Shown here in pieces: positions 1-7,299 of a stretch of DNA of 64,000 bases. The notes below the pieces were generated by a model. The model saw only the letters and a program-made list of their open reading frames with translations. It was not told where the DNA came from and searched no databases. Source of the stretch: Nonomuraea roseoviolacea subsp. carminata. GTDB taxonomy: Bacteria; Actinomycetota; Actinomycetes; Streptosporangiales; Streptosporangiaceae. The number at the start of each line of letters is the position of its first letter. The first letter of the stretch is position 1. Location: contig NZ_JAMZEC010000001.1 in the NCBI RefSeq assembly GCF_024172185.1, positions 3,906,001 to 3,970,000 on the forward strand, written 5' to 3'. A program made the position numbers and the translations under genes.

Positions 1-261
1 CTGCCACCCGAGCGTCGTGGCGTCCTCGACCCCCTGACCGCGTCGATCCGGGAGCACGTGGGCGAACCCCGTCACACGATCTACGGCGGCAGCTTCGACG
101 CGGGCGGCCCGTCGTCGCGGGGGATCCCGACGGTGATGTTCGGGGTGCCGGAGGAGGGGGACATGCTCGGCGACGACTTCGTCCGCCTGTCCGCGGTACG
201 CCGGGAGGCCGACGTCCTGCGCGACACCGTCACCCGCTTCTTCCAGAAGCAGGACCGGTAG
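1..261 (+). CDS. M20-family metallopeptidase, C-terminal end (cut by window edge)
   Basis: The reading frame is open from the first base and stops with TAG at 259-261, so only the last 86 residues are present. The segment GGSFDAGGPSSRGIPTVMFG matches the end of M20 peptidases and deacylases (the ArgE/DapE/CPG2 group). In that family a conserved IPTxxFGPG-like strand sits near the second half of the catalytic domain and is followed by a helix. The metal ligands would lie outside the window, so activity and substrate cannot be judged. The gene converges on the TetR remnant downstream, overlapping it by about 30 bases. The family call is fairly safe; the substrate is unknown. Confidence 0.65.
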   Translation: MPPERRGVLDPLTASIREHVGEPRHTIYGGSFDAGGPSSRGIPTVMFGVPEEGDMLGDDFVRLSAVRREADVLRDTVTRFFQKQDR

Positions 262-526
262 GGAGGGGCAGGCCCCTCGTCACCTGGTCGAGCGCGTCCT
301 GGAGCAGCTCGCCGTACGACGCCGGAGGACCGAGGCGCAACCACAGCTCGGTCGAGGCGGAGATGGCGACGCCGACCGTCCCCGCCACCAGCCGCGGATA
401 GAGGTCGCGCTCCAGGTCGGCGTCGGGCAGGGGCCCTCCGATTCGGTGACGAGCGGCGCCCCGATGAGCGCGGCGTTGCCGATCGCCTTCCAGAGGGGCT
501 CGCCCGGCGGGCGGGCGCGCACCCAT
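230..526 (-). pseudogene. TetR-family regulator remnant lacking its DNA-binding domain
   Basis: Read on the minus strand, the first frame gives RARPPGEPLWKAIG, which aligns with RARPAGEPLWEAVT of the intact TetR at 600-1253. After a frame change it gives ERDLYPRLVAGTVGVAI, which aligns with GRDMYPRLVAGSVATAV of the same protein. The whole helix-turn-helix part and part of the ligand domain are missing, and the two pieces lie in different frames. It is therefore a decayed paralogue of the neighbouring regulator in divergent orientation. It starts directly behind a mirror copy of that regulator's promoter (534-539). No functional product is expected. Confidence 0.7.
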
Positions 527-533
527 GCGGCAG

Positions 534-593
534 AGCATAGCCAAAACTTTCTTAACCAGAAATCTTTCTCGTTCAGAAAGTTTTGGCTATGCT
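534..593. promoter_or_regulatory. Divergent promoter/operator: perfect 19-bp inverted repeat with two inner TetR-type boxes
   Basis: Arms AGCATAGCCAAAACTTTCT (534-552) and its exact reverse complement (575-593) are separated by 22 bases. Inside are two smaller palindromes of the form TTTCT-N5-AGAAA. The outer ends of the arms supply TATGCT on both strands. On the plus strand TATGCT (588-593) is followed by six bases and then the GTG at 600, the geometry of a leaderless actinobacterial promoter. The TetR at 600 very probably binds here and represses itself. Binding is inferred, not shown. Confidence 0.7.
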
Positions 594-599
594 GGTGGC

Positions 600-1253
600 G
601 TGACCACCGAACGCACCCCGGCAGACGGCCGGCGCCCCGGACTCCGTGAGCAGAAGAAGCGCGCGACCCGCGAGGCGCTGACCCTCGCCGCCCTGCGGCT
701 GGCGCTGGAGCGGGGGCTGGACAACGTCCGGGTCGAGGACATCGCCGCCGAGGTGCAGGTCACGACGCGGACGTTCAACAACTACTTCTCCACCAAGTAC
801 GAGGCCCTGGTCGCCCGCCACGTCGACCGCGTACGGCAGTCGGCCGAGGCGCTGCGGGCCCGCCCGGCCGGTGAGCCGCTGTGGGAGGCCGTCACCCAGG
901 CGGTGCTCTCGCCGCTGGTCGAGGCCGACCGGGCGCACGAGAGCCCGGACCCGGAGGTGCTCGGCGGCATCCGGTTGATCGCCACCGAGCCCGCGCTCCA
1001 GGCCGAGGCGCTCAAGGCCGCCCTGACGGCCGACGGCGAGCTCGCCGCGGCGGTCGCCGAACGCACCGGCACCGATCCCGGCCGCGACATGTATCCGCGC
1101 CTGGTCGCGGGCTCGGTCGCCACCGCCGTCCACGTCGCCACCGACCAGTGGCTGCGCGCGGATCCGCCCGTCCCCCTGGTCCTGCTGCTGCGGGAGGCGC
1201 TGCGGCAGGTCGCCGCGGGGCTCCCGGCCCCGCCGGCCGGCCCGTCGCACTAG
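600..1253 (+). CDS. TetR/AcrR-family transcriptional regulator
   Basis: The protein has 217 residues if read from the GTG at 600. The N-terminal helix-turn-helix covers roughly residues 20-65, with VEDIAAEVQVTTRTFNNYF as the recognition part and the usual FxxKxxL-like turn (STKYEAL) after it. The remainder is a helical ligand domain of MftR-like type. The GTG start is chosen because TATGCT ends six bases upstream, which fits a leaderless transcript; an earlier ATG at 525 lies upstream of and outside that promoter. It probably controls the MFS transporter and hydrolase that follow at 1357. The inducer is unknown. Confidence 0.85.
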   Translation: MTTERTPADGRRPGLREQKKRATREALTLAALRLALERGLDNVRVEDIAAEVQVTTRTFNNYFSTKYEALVARHVDRVRQSAEALRARPAGEPLWEAVTQAVLSPLVEADRAHESPDPEVLGGIRLIATEPALQAEALKAALTADGELAAAVAERTGTDPGRDMYPRLVAGSVATAVHVATDQWLRADPPVPLVLLLREALRQVAAGLPAPPAGPSH

Positions 1254-1356
1254 CGAGCCACCCGACCACCACCACCTGTCCCGAGCGGCCTCGCCGAGGC
1301 CGCTCCATCCCGGCATGCCCTCGATCGGCCGGCCGGACGCGGAGGGGAGATCCCTG

Positions 1357-2853
1357 ATGACGATCCCGGAACGGACCCGCCCGGCGAACGACCTCACCTG
1401 GTTGATGATCGCGGTGGTCCTGGGCGCGATCATGATGCAGCTCGACGCGACCATGACCAACATCGCCTACGGCACGCTGCTGCGGGAGTTCCCCTCCTCG
1501 CTGCTGACGATGCAGTGGGTCGGCACCGGTTACCTGCTGGCGATGACGGTCGTCATGACGTTGTCGGGCTGGGCGCTGGAGCGCTACGGCGGCCGGGCGA
1601 CGTGGACGGTCTGCATCGCCCTGTTCCTGGCCGGCTCGGTGCTGTGCGGGGTGGCCTGGTCGGCGCAGAGCCTGATCGTGTTCCGCGTGGTCCAGGGCCT
1701 GGGCGGCGGCATGATCCTGCCCCTGGGCATGGCGGTGCTCGCCCAGGCGGCCGGGCCGAGCCGCCTGGGGCCGGTGATGAGCGTCATGGGTGTCCCGGCG
1801 GCGCTGGCGCCGGTGCTCGGCCCGGTGCTCGGCGGCGTCATCGTCAGCGATCTGGGCTGGCGCTGGATCTTCTTCGTCAACGTCCCGGTCTGCCTGGCCG
1901 CGATCGCGGTGGCCTGGCGGGTCATGCCCCCGGCCGCGGGCCGGGCGCGGCCGGGGGACGTCCCCTCGGGCACGGCCCCGCGGCTGGACGTCCTCGGGCT
2001 CGCGCTGCTGGCACCCGCGTGCGCCGTCATCGTCTACGGCCTGAGCGAGGCGGGCCGCTACGCCACCTTCGCCGACCCCCACGCCTCCTTCCCGCTGGCC
2101 GCCGGCGTCCTCCTGCTCGCCGCCTTCGTGGTCCACGCGCTGCGTACCCGCTTCGAGCCGATCCTCGACCTGCGGCTGCTGCGGATCCGCGGCTTCGCCA
2201 CCTCCTCCATGGTGCTGTTCATGGGCAGCGGGGCGCTGTTCGGAGCGGCGGGGCTCCTGCCGCTGTACCTCCAGCAGGGCCGCGGCCACAGCGTGCTGGA
2301 GACCGGCCTGCTGCTCATCCCGCAGGGGGTCGGCATGGGGATCTCGCTGTTCCTGGCGGGCCGGTTCACCGAACGCGTCGGCCTGCGGCTACTGGTGCTG
2401 GCCGGGCTCACGTTCACCGGCCTGGGAAGCCTCGGCCTCACCCAGCTCGACCAGCACACCAGCGAGACGCTGCTCGGCGCGCTGCTGCTGATCAGCGGAG
2501 CCGGCGTGGGAGCCGTCATGGCGCCGGCCATGGCCGCCGCCATCCACGACGTCGAGCCCGCTGCGATCCCGCGCGCCAGCGCCGCCAACCGGGTCATCAT
2601 GCAGCTCGGCGCCTCGCTCGGCAGCGCGGTGACCCTCATCGTCCTGCAGGGCCGGTTCGACCTCCTGCCCGACCCGCACCGGCCGACCCCGGCGGGACTG
2701 GCCGACGCCTACGCCACCACGTTCGGGTGGATCCTCGCGTTCGCCGTCACAGCTCTCCTCATCGCACTCGCCATGCCGGGCCGCCGGCCCGGCCGGCACC
2801 ACACCCGGAAACCGGCATCCGCCGACAAGAACAAGAAGGAGACGACCCCATGA
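1357..2853 (+). CDS. MFS drug transporter, DHA2 (EmrB/QacA) family
   Basis: The 498-residue membrane protein has about 14 hydrophobic segments, as expected for DHA2 proton-driven exporters. The first helix is followed by LDATMTNIA, the DHA2 signature in which the aspartate takes part in proton coupling. A glycine- and proline-rich antiporter motif (GVPAALAPVLGPVLGG) sits in helix 5. The ATG at 1357 is preferred over 1315 because GGAGGGGA lies just upstream at 1341-1348. The gene follows the TetR and overlaps the hydrolase by four bases (ATGA), so the three form an efflux unit likely induced by the TetR ligand. The substrate cannot be predicted. Confidence 0.92.
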   Translation: MTIPERTRPANDLTWLMIAVVLGAIMMQLDATMTNIAYGTLLREFPSSLLTMQWVGTGYLLAMTVVMTLSGWALERYGGRATWTVCIALFLAGSVLCGVAWSAQSLIVFRVVQGLGGGMILPLGMAVLAQAAGPSRLGPVMSVMGVPAALAPVLGPVLGGVIVSDLGWRWIFFVNVPVCLAAIAVAWRVMPPAAGRARPGDVPSGTAPRLDVLGLALLAPACAVIVYGLSEAGRYATFADPHASFPLAAGVLLLAAFVVHALRTRFEPILDLRLLRIRGFATSSMVLFMGSGALFGAAGLLPLYLQQGRGHSVLETGLLLIPQGVGMGISLFLAGRFTERVGLRLLVLAGLTFTGLGSLGLTQLDQHTSETLLGALLLISGAGVGAVMAPAMAAAIHDVEPAAIPRASAANRVIMQLGASLGSAVTLIVLQGRFDLLPDPHRPTPAGLADAYATTFGWILAFAVTALLIALAMPGRRPGRHHTRKPASADKNKKETTP

Positions 2854-3671
2854 CCACGACCCGAAGCGTCCACACCGAAGGCGCCGACATCGTCTACGAC
2901 CACGAGGGCACCGGCCCGCTGCTGCTGATGATCTCCGGTGGCGGCGGCGCCTCCGAGCACTACGCGCGGATCTCCGGCTTCCTCGCCGAGCACTACACGG
3001 TCGTCCGTTACGACCGCCGCGGCAACTCCCGCAGCACCGGCGACACCACCGTCGACCTGGACATGGCGCAGCAGGCCCGCGACGCGGTCGCCGTGATCCG
3101 GGCGATGGGCGGCGACGAGGCCTACGTGTTCGGCAACAGCGGCGGCGCCAACATCGCGCTGCAGCTCGCCGCCGATCACCCCGGGATCATCCGGGCGATG
3201 GTCGCGCACGAGGCGCCCACCTCGCCGCTGCTGCCCGACGCCGACGCCTGGCTCGCCTTCGCCGACCGCGTGTACGGCACGTTCACCGCCGAAGGCGCGG
3301 AGGCGGCCTGCAAGGTCTTCGCCACCGAACTCGTCGGCTTCGACACCGCCAACCCTCAGCAGGCCCGTGTGGCCGAGGGGGAGATGACGAGTAACGCCGA
3401 GTTCTGGCTCGCTCGCGAGTACCTCCCGCTCGCCACGTTCGACCCCGACCTCGACACCATCCGCGCCAACAAGGTGGCGATGGCCACCGCCGCCGGGCGG
3501 GAGAGCGCGGGCGCCTACTACGCCCGCACCGCCCGCATCCAGGCCGAGCGCCTCGGCTGCCCGTACGTCGAGTTCCCCGGCAACCACCTGGGCTTCATCT
3601 TCGAGGCCGCGAGCTTCGCCGCCGCGCTCCGCCGCGCCCTGGACGATCTCACGCCCGCAACGGCGTCCTGA
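2850..3671 (+). CDS. Alpha/beta hydrolase
   Basis: The protein has 273 residues and starts at the ATG overlapping the stop of the MFS gene (ATGA), so the two are translationally coupled. The alpha/beta hydrolase fold is shown by the oxyanion-loop region ISGGGGASEHY, the motif YDRRGNSRS, and a nucleophile elbow GNSGG with Ser97. A likely catalytic histidine (His246) lies in GNHLGF near the C-terminus. No signal peptide is visible, so it should be cytosolic. Co-transcription with an exporter and a TetR suggests a joint detoxification role (hydrolysis plus export), but the substrate is unknown. Confidence 0.88.
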   Translation: MTTTRSVHTEGADIVYDHEGTGPLLLMISGGGGASEHYARISGFLAEHYTVVRYDRRGNSRSTGDTTVDLDMAQQARDAVAVIRAMGGDEAYVFGNSGGANIALQLAADHPGIIRAMVAHEAPTSPLLPDADAWLAFADRVYGTFTAEGAEAACKVFATELVGFDTANPQQARVAEGEMTSNAEFWLAREYLPLATFDPDLDTIRANKVAMATAAGRESAGAYYARTARIQAERLGCPYVEFPGNHLGFIFEAASFAAALRRALDDLTPATAS

Positions 3672-3693
3672 CCCCGGCCGGCGACGCGCGCGC

Positions 3694-3909
3694 TCAGTCG
3701 CGGGAACCGCGGCGCCGTACGACGGCGTCGCTGATCCGCCGGGCCGCTTCGAGCTCGGGCGCCACCCAGCGCAGGGCGGCGTCCTCCGCGCTCGACGGCT
3801 CGGCGATCGCCTGCGGCAAGGGACTCTCGTCCCGTCCGGAGCGCCACGTCGCCGGGTCCGGCCGTTCCGGCAGCTCCTGGAACCGGTTGGTCCGCGTCTC
3901 GTCACTCAC
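3694..3909 (-). CDS. Small hypothetical protein
   Basis: An open frame of 71 residues starts at GTG 3909. The protein is charged, rich in Arg, Glu, Pro and Ala, with no membrane segment and no recognised domain (VSDETRTNRFQELPERPDP near the start). Its third-position GC pattern resembles a real gene, and it fits between the hydrolase and the SnoaL-like gene. No strong ribosome-binding site is present; GGAAGGG lies somewhat far upstream. It could instead be a chance frame in GC-rich DNA. Confidence 0.4.
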   Translation of the reverse strand: MSDETRTNRFQELPERPDPATWRSGRDESPLPQAIAEPSSAEDAALRWVAPELEAARRISDAVVRRRGSRD

Positions 3910-3953
3910 GTAGGACAGGACGATCCGGCCCTTCCCGGAGTTCCTCCTACGGC

Positions 3954-4316
3954 TCAGAAGGGGGTGTTCTGGTCGTGGACGAGCAGCCACCGCCCGTCGG
4001 TCCGGGTGAAGTACAGCGTCAGGTAGAAGGTCTTCCGGTACGGCTCGCCCTTCGGGTCCACGTCGTCGTACACCACCGACAGCAGGGCGAACGCGGCTTC
4101 GCCCGCCGTCTCCACCCGTACGGGTTCGGCCCGCATCGACCAGTCGGTGTCGGCGAACCAGTCGGCGTGGAACTCGCCGATCGCCTCCCTGCCGCGCAGG
4201 AGCGTGCCGTTCGGCAGGATCAGCGAGGCGTCCTGGTGGACGGTGGCGAGATAGCCGTCCAGGTCACGCGCCTGGATGGCCGCCAAGTGCGCGTCGAGCG
4301 CCGGTGCGAAGTCCAT
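3954..4316 (-). CDS. SnoaL-like / NTF2-fold protein
   Basis: The protein has 120 residues. The pattern starts with a helix (LDAHLAAIQARDLDGYLAT), then ILPNGTLLRGREAIGEF and a curved sheet ending GRWLLVHDQNTPF. This is typical of SnoaL_3/DUF4440 proteins with the cone-shaped NTF2 fold. Members serve as isomerases, hydrolases or small binding proteins, and the sequence alone does not fix the activity. The gene is transcribed with, and 34 bases downstream of, the MarR gene, so it may be under that regulator. Confidence 0.8.
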   Translation of the reverse strand: MDFAPALDAHLAAIQARDLDGYLATVHQDASLILPNGTLLRGREAIGEFHADWFADTDWSMRAEPVRVETAGEAAFALLSVVYDDVDPKGEPYRKTFYLTLYFTRTDGRWLLVHDQNTPF

Positions 4317-4350
4317 GATCGTTCACCATCCCAGAAGTCGGCGGGCTCGT

Positions 4351-4788
4351 TCAACCGCCGGGCAGCAGGTCGTGGGTGGTGGCGATGGCGGTCAGGGCCT
4401 CGCGGAGCGCGCCGCGCTGATCCGGGGAGAGCCCGCCCAGCAGGTCGGCGTCCACCTGGGCGGCCGCCTTCGCGGCCGAGCGGCTCAGCTCGCGCCCCTC
4501 GTCGGTGAGCTCGACGAGCTGCCGGCGCCGGTCGGCCGTGTCGCGCACCCGCCGTACCGCGCCCACGCCCTCCAGCTCGTCGAGCATGTCGACGACCACG
4601 CTGGGGGTGACGCCGATGGTTCTGGCCAGCGCCAGCTGGCCGAGCGGGGCGGCCTCCAGCAACTGCAGTACCGCGCAGTGCCGGGGGCGCAGGCCGAGCG
4701 GCGCGAGCCGGTCGGCGAACCGCTCGGCGGTCGCCTGGCCGAGTTTGCTGAGCAGGAAGGCCAGGCTGTCGGTCACTTGCGACGTCAT
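4351..4788 (-). CDS. MarR-family transcriptional regulator
   Basis: At 145 residues it is a normal MarR length. The winged helix covers about residues 30-105. LGQLALARTIGVTPSVVVDML forms the recognition helix, and the wing carries the conserved D-x-R-x-R pattern (DTADRRRQLVELTDEG). Terminal helices would form the dimer interface. It is divergent from the membrane protein at 4812 with only 23 bases between the start codons, so a dimer bound there would control both genes. The effector is unknown. Confidence 0.9.
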   Translation of the reverse strand: MTSQVTDSLAFLLSKLGQATAERFADRLAPLGLRPRHCAVLQLLEAAPLGQLALARTIGVTPSVVVDMLDELEGVGAVRRVRDTADRRRQLVELTDEGRELSRSAAKAAAQVDADLLGGLSPDQRGALREALTAIATTHDLLPGG

Positions 4789-4799
4789 GACCGCAATGC

Positions 4800-4811
4800 T
4801 AGCTTGCCCGT
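4800..4811 (+). promoter_or_regulatory. Leaderless promoter -10 box for the membrane protein at 4812
   Basis: TAGCTT (4800-4805) matches TANNNT and ends six bases before the ATG at 4812, the spacing that puts the transcript start at the start codon. The same geometry occurs before 600 and 6176. The box lies in the short divergent gap to the MarR gene, so MarR binding would probably block it. This is inferred from pattern only. Confidence 0.45.
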
Positions 4812-5222
4812 ATGATTAGGGTACCGAATGATATGGCTCCCGGACGATCGGTGCGCGTGTTCGCGACCGCCGTGGCCGTGCTGACCGTCCTCTCGTCGGG
4901 CTACTTCACCGTCTCGGGCCTGCTCGCGCCGGGGATCCTCGTCCCCGGCGGCGACGCGGCGGCGCCACGCGCGTTCGCCGCCTACATGGCCGCGCGGAGC
5001 ATCGTGCTGCTCGGCGGGCTGGCCCTGTTCGCGGCGCTGCGGGCGTGGCGGCCGCTGGCGTTGGTGCTCGCGCTGAACGCGGGCGTGCAGCTCGTGGACA
5101 CCGTGATCGGGGCGACCCGGCACGAACTGGCCCAGACCCTCGGCCCCGCCTGCTTCGCCCTCCTGCTCGGCGTGGCCGCGTGGTCGCTGCTGCGCGCCCC
5201 GCTGCCGCGCCACGCCGCCTGA
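4812..5222 (+). CDS. Small four-helix membrane protein (DUF4267-like)
   Basis: The protein has 136 residues and about four hydrophobic helices, at roughly residues 16-36, 56-77, 79-100 and 107-128. The pattern of a small polar loop with RAFAAYMAARSIVL followed by further helices resembles DUF4267 integral membrane proteins, which often sit next to MarR or TetR regulators. The ATG at 4812 is chosen because a TANNNT box ends six bases upstream; an ATG at 4833 is the alternative. It is divergent from the MarR gene and ends before a strong hairpin at 5233. Function is unknown. Confidence 0.7.
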   Translation: MIRVPNDMAPGRSVRVFATAVAVLTVLSSGYFTVSGLLAPGILVPGGDAAAPRAFAAYMAARSIVLLGGLALFAALRAWRPLALVLALNAGVQLVDTVIGATRHELAQTLGPACFALLLGVAAWSLLRAPLPRHAA

Positions 5223-5232
5223 CCGGCCTCCG

Positions 5233-5269
5233 ATCACCGGGTACGGCAGGCGCTGCCGTACCCGGTGAT
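5233..5269. terminator. Bidirectional hairpin terminator
   Basis: A perfect 17-bp stem (ATCACCGGGTACGGCAG and its reverse complement) closes over a GCG loop, exactly between the convergent genes ending at 5222 and 5276. No long U-tract follows on either strand, which is common for actinobacterial terminators. It should stop transcription from both sides. Confidence 0.75.
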
Positions 5270-5275
5270 GGTCCT

Positions 5276-5584
5276 TCACGCGAGCGGCGCCGCCTTCGCC
5301 GGCGGCCGTTTGCCGAACGCGCCGACGTGCGCGTGGAAGACGCCCATGACCAGCACCCCGATCGCCCCCGAGACGGCGGCGGGCCACGGCCGGGCGGCCA
5401 CGTCGGCTCCCGCGAGCAGGAGGGCGGCGATCACGTACATCCCCCAACCGGCCACGAGGTTGATCAGCGGCGTGTAGCCGAAGGGCGTCGGGAAGGGCTC
5501 CTTGGTGATGCCCTTGACGAAGTGGGGCGTCGCGTTCGCCGCGAAGACGCCGGCGAAGAAGGTGAGCAGTGCCGTCGTCCACAT
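5276..5584 (-). CDS. Small membrane protein of unknown function
   Basis: The protein has 102 residues with three hydrophobic helices near residues 3-20, 40-60 and 68-86. The polar loop after the first helix (HFVKGITKEPFPTPFG) holds conserved-looking aromatic and proline residues, and the tail is basic (GKRPPAKAAP). I do not recognise the family with confidence. It starts one base after the stop of the ricin-type lectin gene on the same strand, so the two are probably co-transcribed. Confidence 0.6.
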   Translation of the reverse strand: MWTTALLTFFAGVFAANATPHFVKGITKEPFPTPFGYTPLINLVAGWGMYVIAALLLAGADVAARPWPAAVSGAIGVLVMGVFHAHVGAFGKRPPAKAAPLA

Positions 5585-5585
5585 G

Positions 5586-6071
5586 TCAGCGGTCCCACTT
5601 CTGGCCGTAGCTGTCGTTGCACGTCCACTGGATCAACTCGGCTCCGTTGGCCGTGGTGCTGGCGGGGACGGCCACGCACTTGCCGCTTCCCCAGTTGACG
5701 AACTGCTCGTCGAAGCGCCTCCAGAGCTGGCTGTCGTGACCGTTGCAGGTCCACTGGATGATCGCGGCCCCGTCGCTGCCGCTGCCGTTGGCGACGGCCA
5801 GGCACAGTCCGCTGTGCCTGTTGACGATCTCCATCGCGCCCGGGCGCACCCGGTCCTCCCGGAGCTGCCAGAACTGGCCCGGGCTGCTGCTGAGGCACTG
5901 CCACTGGATCGCCCGCGCGCCGTTGGCGGTGCTCGAGTTCCCGATCGCCAGGCACTTGCCGGTGCCCCAGTTGACGAGCTGCCCGACCATGGCGGCCTGG
6001 GCCGGTGCCGCGGCGGCGGTCATGACGACTCCGGCGGCGACCGTGGCGACGAGCTTGGTGATGAGCTTCAT
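5586..6071 (-). CDS. Secreted ricin B-type lectin domain protein
   Basis: The protein has 161 residues from ATG 6071, where GAGGAC upstream fits a ribosome-binding site. A Sec signal peptide (MKLITKLVATVAAGVVMTAA, cleavage near AQA) is followed by a beta-trefoil. It has three repeats, each with a GKCLAIGNSS-type strand and the QxW element (IQWQC, IQWTC, IQWTC). Such RICIN domains bind galactose- or xylose-type sugars, usually as the targeting part of a larger enzyme. Here the lectin stands alone, so it may act as a carbohydrate-binding secreted protein. It diverges from the beta-helix protein across a probable TetR operator. Confidence 0.88.
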   Translation of the reverse strand: MKLITKLVATVAAGVVMTAAAAPAQAAMVGQLVNWGTGKCLAIGNSSTANGARAIQWQCLSSSPGQFWQLREDRVRPGAMEIVNRHSGLCLAVANGSGSDGAAIIQWTCNGHDSQLWRRFDEQFVNWGSGKCVAVPASTTANGAELIQWTCNDSYGQKWDR

Positions 6072-6107
6072 GCCGATGTCCGTCCTCTTCTGTACTGATG
6101 GCTGACG

Positions 6108-6137
6108 TTCTGACAATATAGACATATAACGTCAGAA
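6108..6137. promoter_or_regulatory. Probable TetR operator in the lectin/beta-helix divergent region
   Basis: TTCTGAC (6108-6114) and GTCAGAA (6131-6137) form an inverted repeat around an AT-rich centre. A second overlapping repeat CTGACGTT/AACGTCAG uses 6102-6109 and 6128-6135. The 28 bases from 6108 match the 28 bases at 7890-7917, next to the start of the TetR gene, at about 21 positions. That shared site suggests the TetR at 7300-7890 controls this divergent gene pair as well as itself. Confidence 0.55.
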
Positions 6138-6163
6138 GGGAATGACGGTGGGTCGCCATCTGC

Positions 6164-6175
6164 TACGGTCGCCCT
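6164..6175 (+). promoter_or_regulatory. Leaderless promoter -10 box for the beta-helix protein
   Basis: TACGGT (6164-6169) matches TANNNT and lies exactly six bases before the ATG at 6176, with no Shine-Dalgarno sequence. Spacing and even the first three codons (ATG ATT AGG) equal those at 4812. It is placed about 27 bases downstream of the probable TetR operator. Confidence 0.45.
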
Positions 6176-7294
6176 ATGATTAGGAGCCCATATAATTCGG
6201 CGACCATCGGCCGCCGCGCCCTTCTGGTCGGAGCCGCCGGGCTCGCGATCGGCGCCGGGCGGTCGTCATCCGGCTACGTGAGCGGCTCGGCGATCCAGCG
6301 GCTTCTCGACGCGGCCAGGGACGGCAAGGGGCCGCGTGACTCCGCCGGCCGGCACATCGCCAAGGTCCCGAAGGGGACCTACCTGCTCACCGAGCCGCTG
6401 ATCGTCCACCGCGACACGCATCTGGACGCCACCGACGCCAGGATCGTGGCGCGCTTCCCCGCGGTGGGCGTCAAACGCACCATGGTGCTCAACGCGGTCG
6501 CCGCCGGCACCGGCGGGTACGCGGGAGCGGGCAACATCGCCATCACCGGCGGAAGCTGGGACCCGGTGTGGGACTTCGTCCAGCGCGGCAAGGCCGACGA
6601 GGCGCCCGCGACGAACGTCATCACGATCATCCACTCCAGCGACGTGCTCATCCAGCGCGCGACCATCTGGAACGTCAAGTGGTGGCACGGCATCGAGCTC
6701 AACGCGGTCCGCCGCGGCACGGTGAGCGGATGCGTGCTCAAGGGCTGGATCGCCGACCCCGGGCAGGGGCTGTGGCACGGCGAAGCCGTTCAGCTCGACC
6801 TGCCCACGGGGGACAACACCTGGGCGGGCGCCAGTGACATGACCCCGTGCCGTGACATCCTGATCACCGGCAACACCTGCGACGCCTCCGGCTCCCAGGG
6901 CGGATGGGGCCAGTTCACCGGCTCGCACACCACCGATCCCGCACATCCGCATGTGGGCGTGCGCATCGAGCACAACACCGTGCGCGCCACCCGCTGGGAC
7001 GGCATCGCCACCGTCAACGCCCTGGACGTCCGCATCAAGGGGAACGTGCTGGACGGCTGCGAGGGGGGCGTCTACGTCAAGTCGGTGGCCGGACGCCCGC
7101 TCAAGGCCGTCGAGATCACCGGCAACCGGGTGACCGGCGGTGGCTCCAGGGACTGGCTGGCCGTCCGCGCCGACGCCACGGGCCCGATCACCGACGTGGT
7201 GGTGACCGGCAACGCCGTACCGTGCCAGAAGGTGCGCTACTACGGCACCGTCACGCCACGGCCGGGCACCACGCTGAGCTGCCCGCCCGCCTAG
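6176..7294 (+). CDS. Exported right-handed beta-helix (pectate-lyase-like) protein
   Basis: The protein has 372 residues. The N-terminus GRRALLVGAAGLAIGAG has a twin arginine and a hydrophobic stretch, so Tat export is likely. The rest consists of parallel beta-helix turns with repeated N-x-V/T-x-G steps, for example VLIQRATIWNVKWWHGIEL, DILITGNTCDASGS, RIEHNTVRATRWDGIA and EITGNRVTGG. This fold is used by polysaccharide lyases and hydrolases; no specific catalytic set could be assigned. Together with the divergent lectin it suggests a small extracellular carbohydrate module under a shared TetR operator. Confidence 0.8.
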   Translation: MIRSPYNSATIGRRALLVGAAGLAIGAGRSSSGYVSGSAIQRLLDAARDGKGPRDSAGRHIAKVPKGTYLLTEPLIVHRDTHLDATDARIVARFPAVGVKRTMVLNAVAAGTGGYAGAGNIAITGGSWDPVWDFVQRGKADEAPATNVITIIHSSDVLIQRATIWNVKWWHGIELNAVRRGTVSGCVLKGWIADPGQGLWHGEAVQLDLPTGDNTWAGASDMTPCRDILITGNTCDASGSQGGWGQFTGSHTTDPAHPHVGVRIEHNTVRATRWDGIATVNALDVRIKGNVLDGCEGGVYVKSVAGRPLKAVEITGNRVTGGGSRDWLAVRADATGPITDVVVTGNAVPCQKVRYYGTVTPRPGTTLSCPPA

Positions 7295-7299
7295 CCCGA

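Noticed and set aside
1012..2289. Long antisense open frames opposite the MFS, ClpB, DnaK and HsdM genes
   Set aside because: They are arginine-, proline- and glycine-rich shadows of real genes in very GC-rich DNA and show no family features.
4810..4816. TATGAT as a -10 box with translation from ATG 4833
   Set aside because: TAGCTT six bases before ATG 4812 fits better, and the same motif at 6175 would leave the beta-helix gene without its Tat signal.
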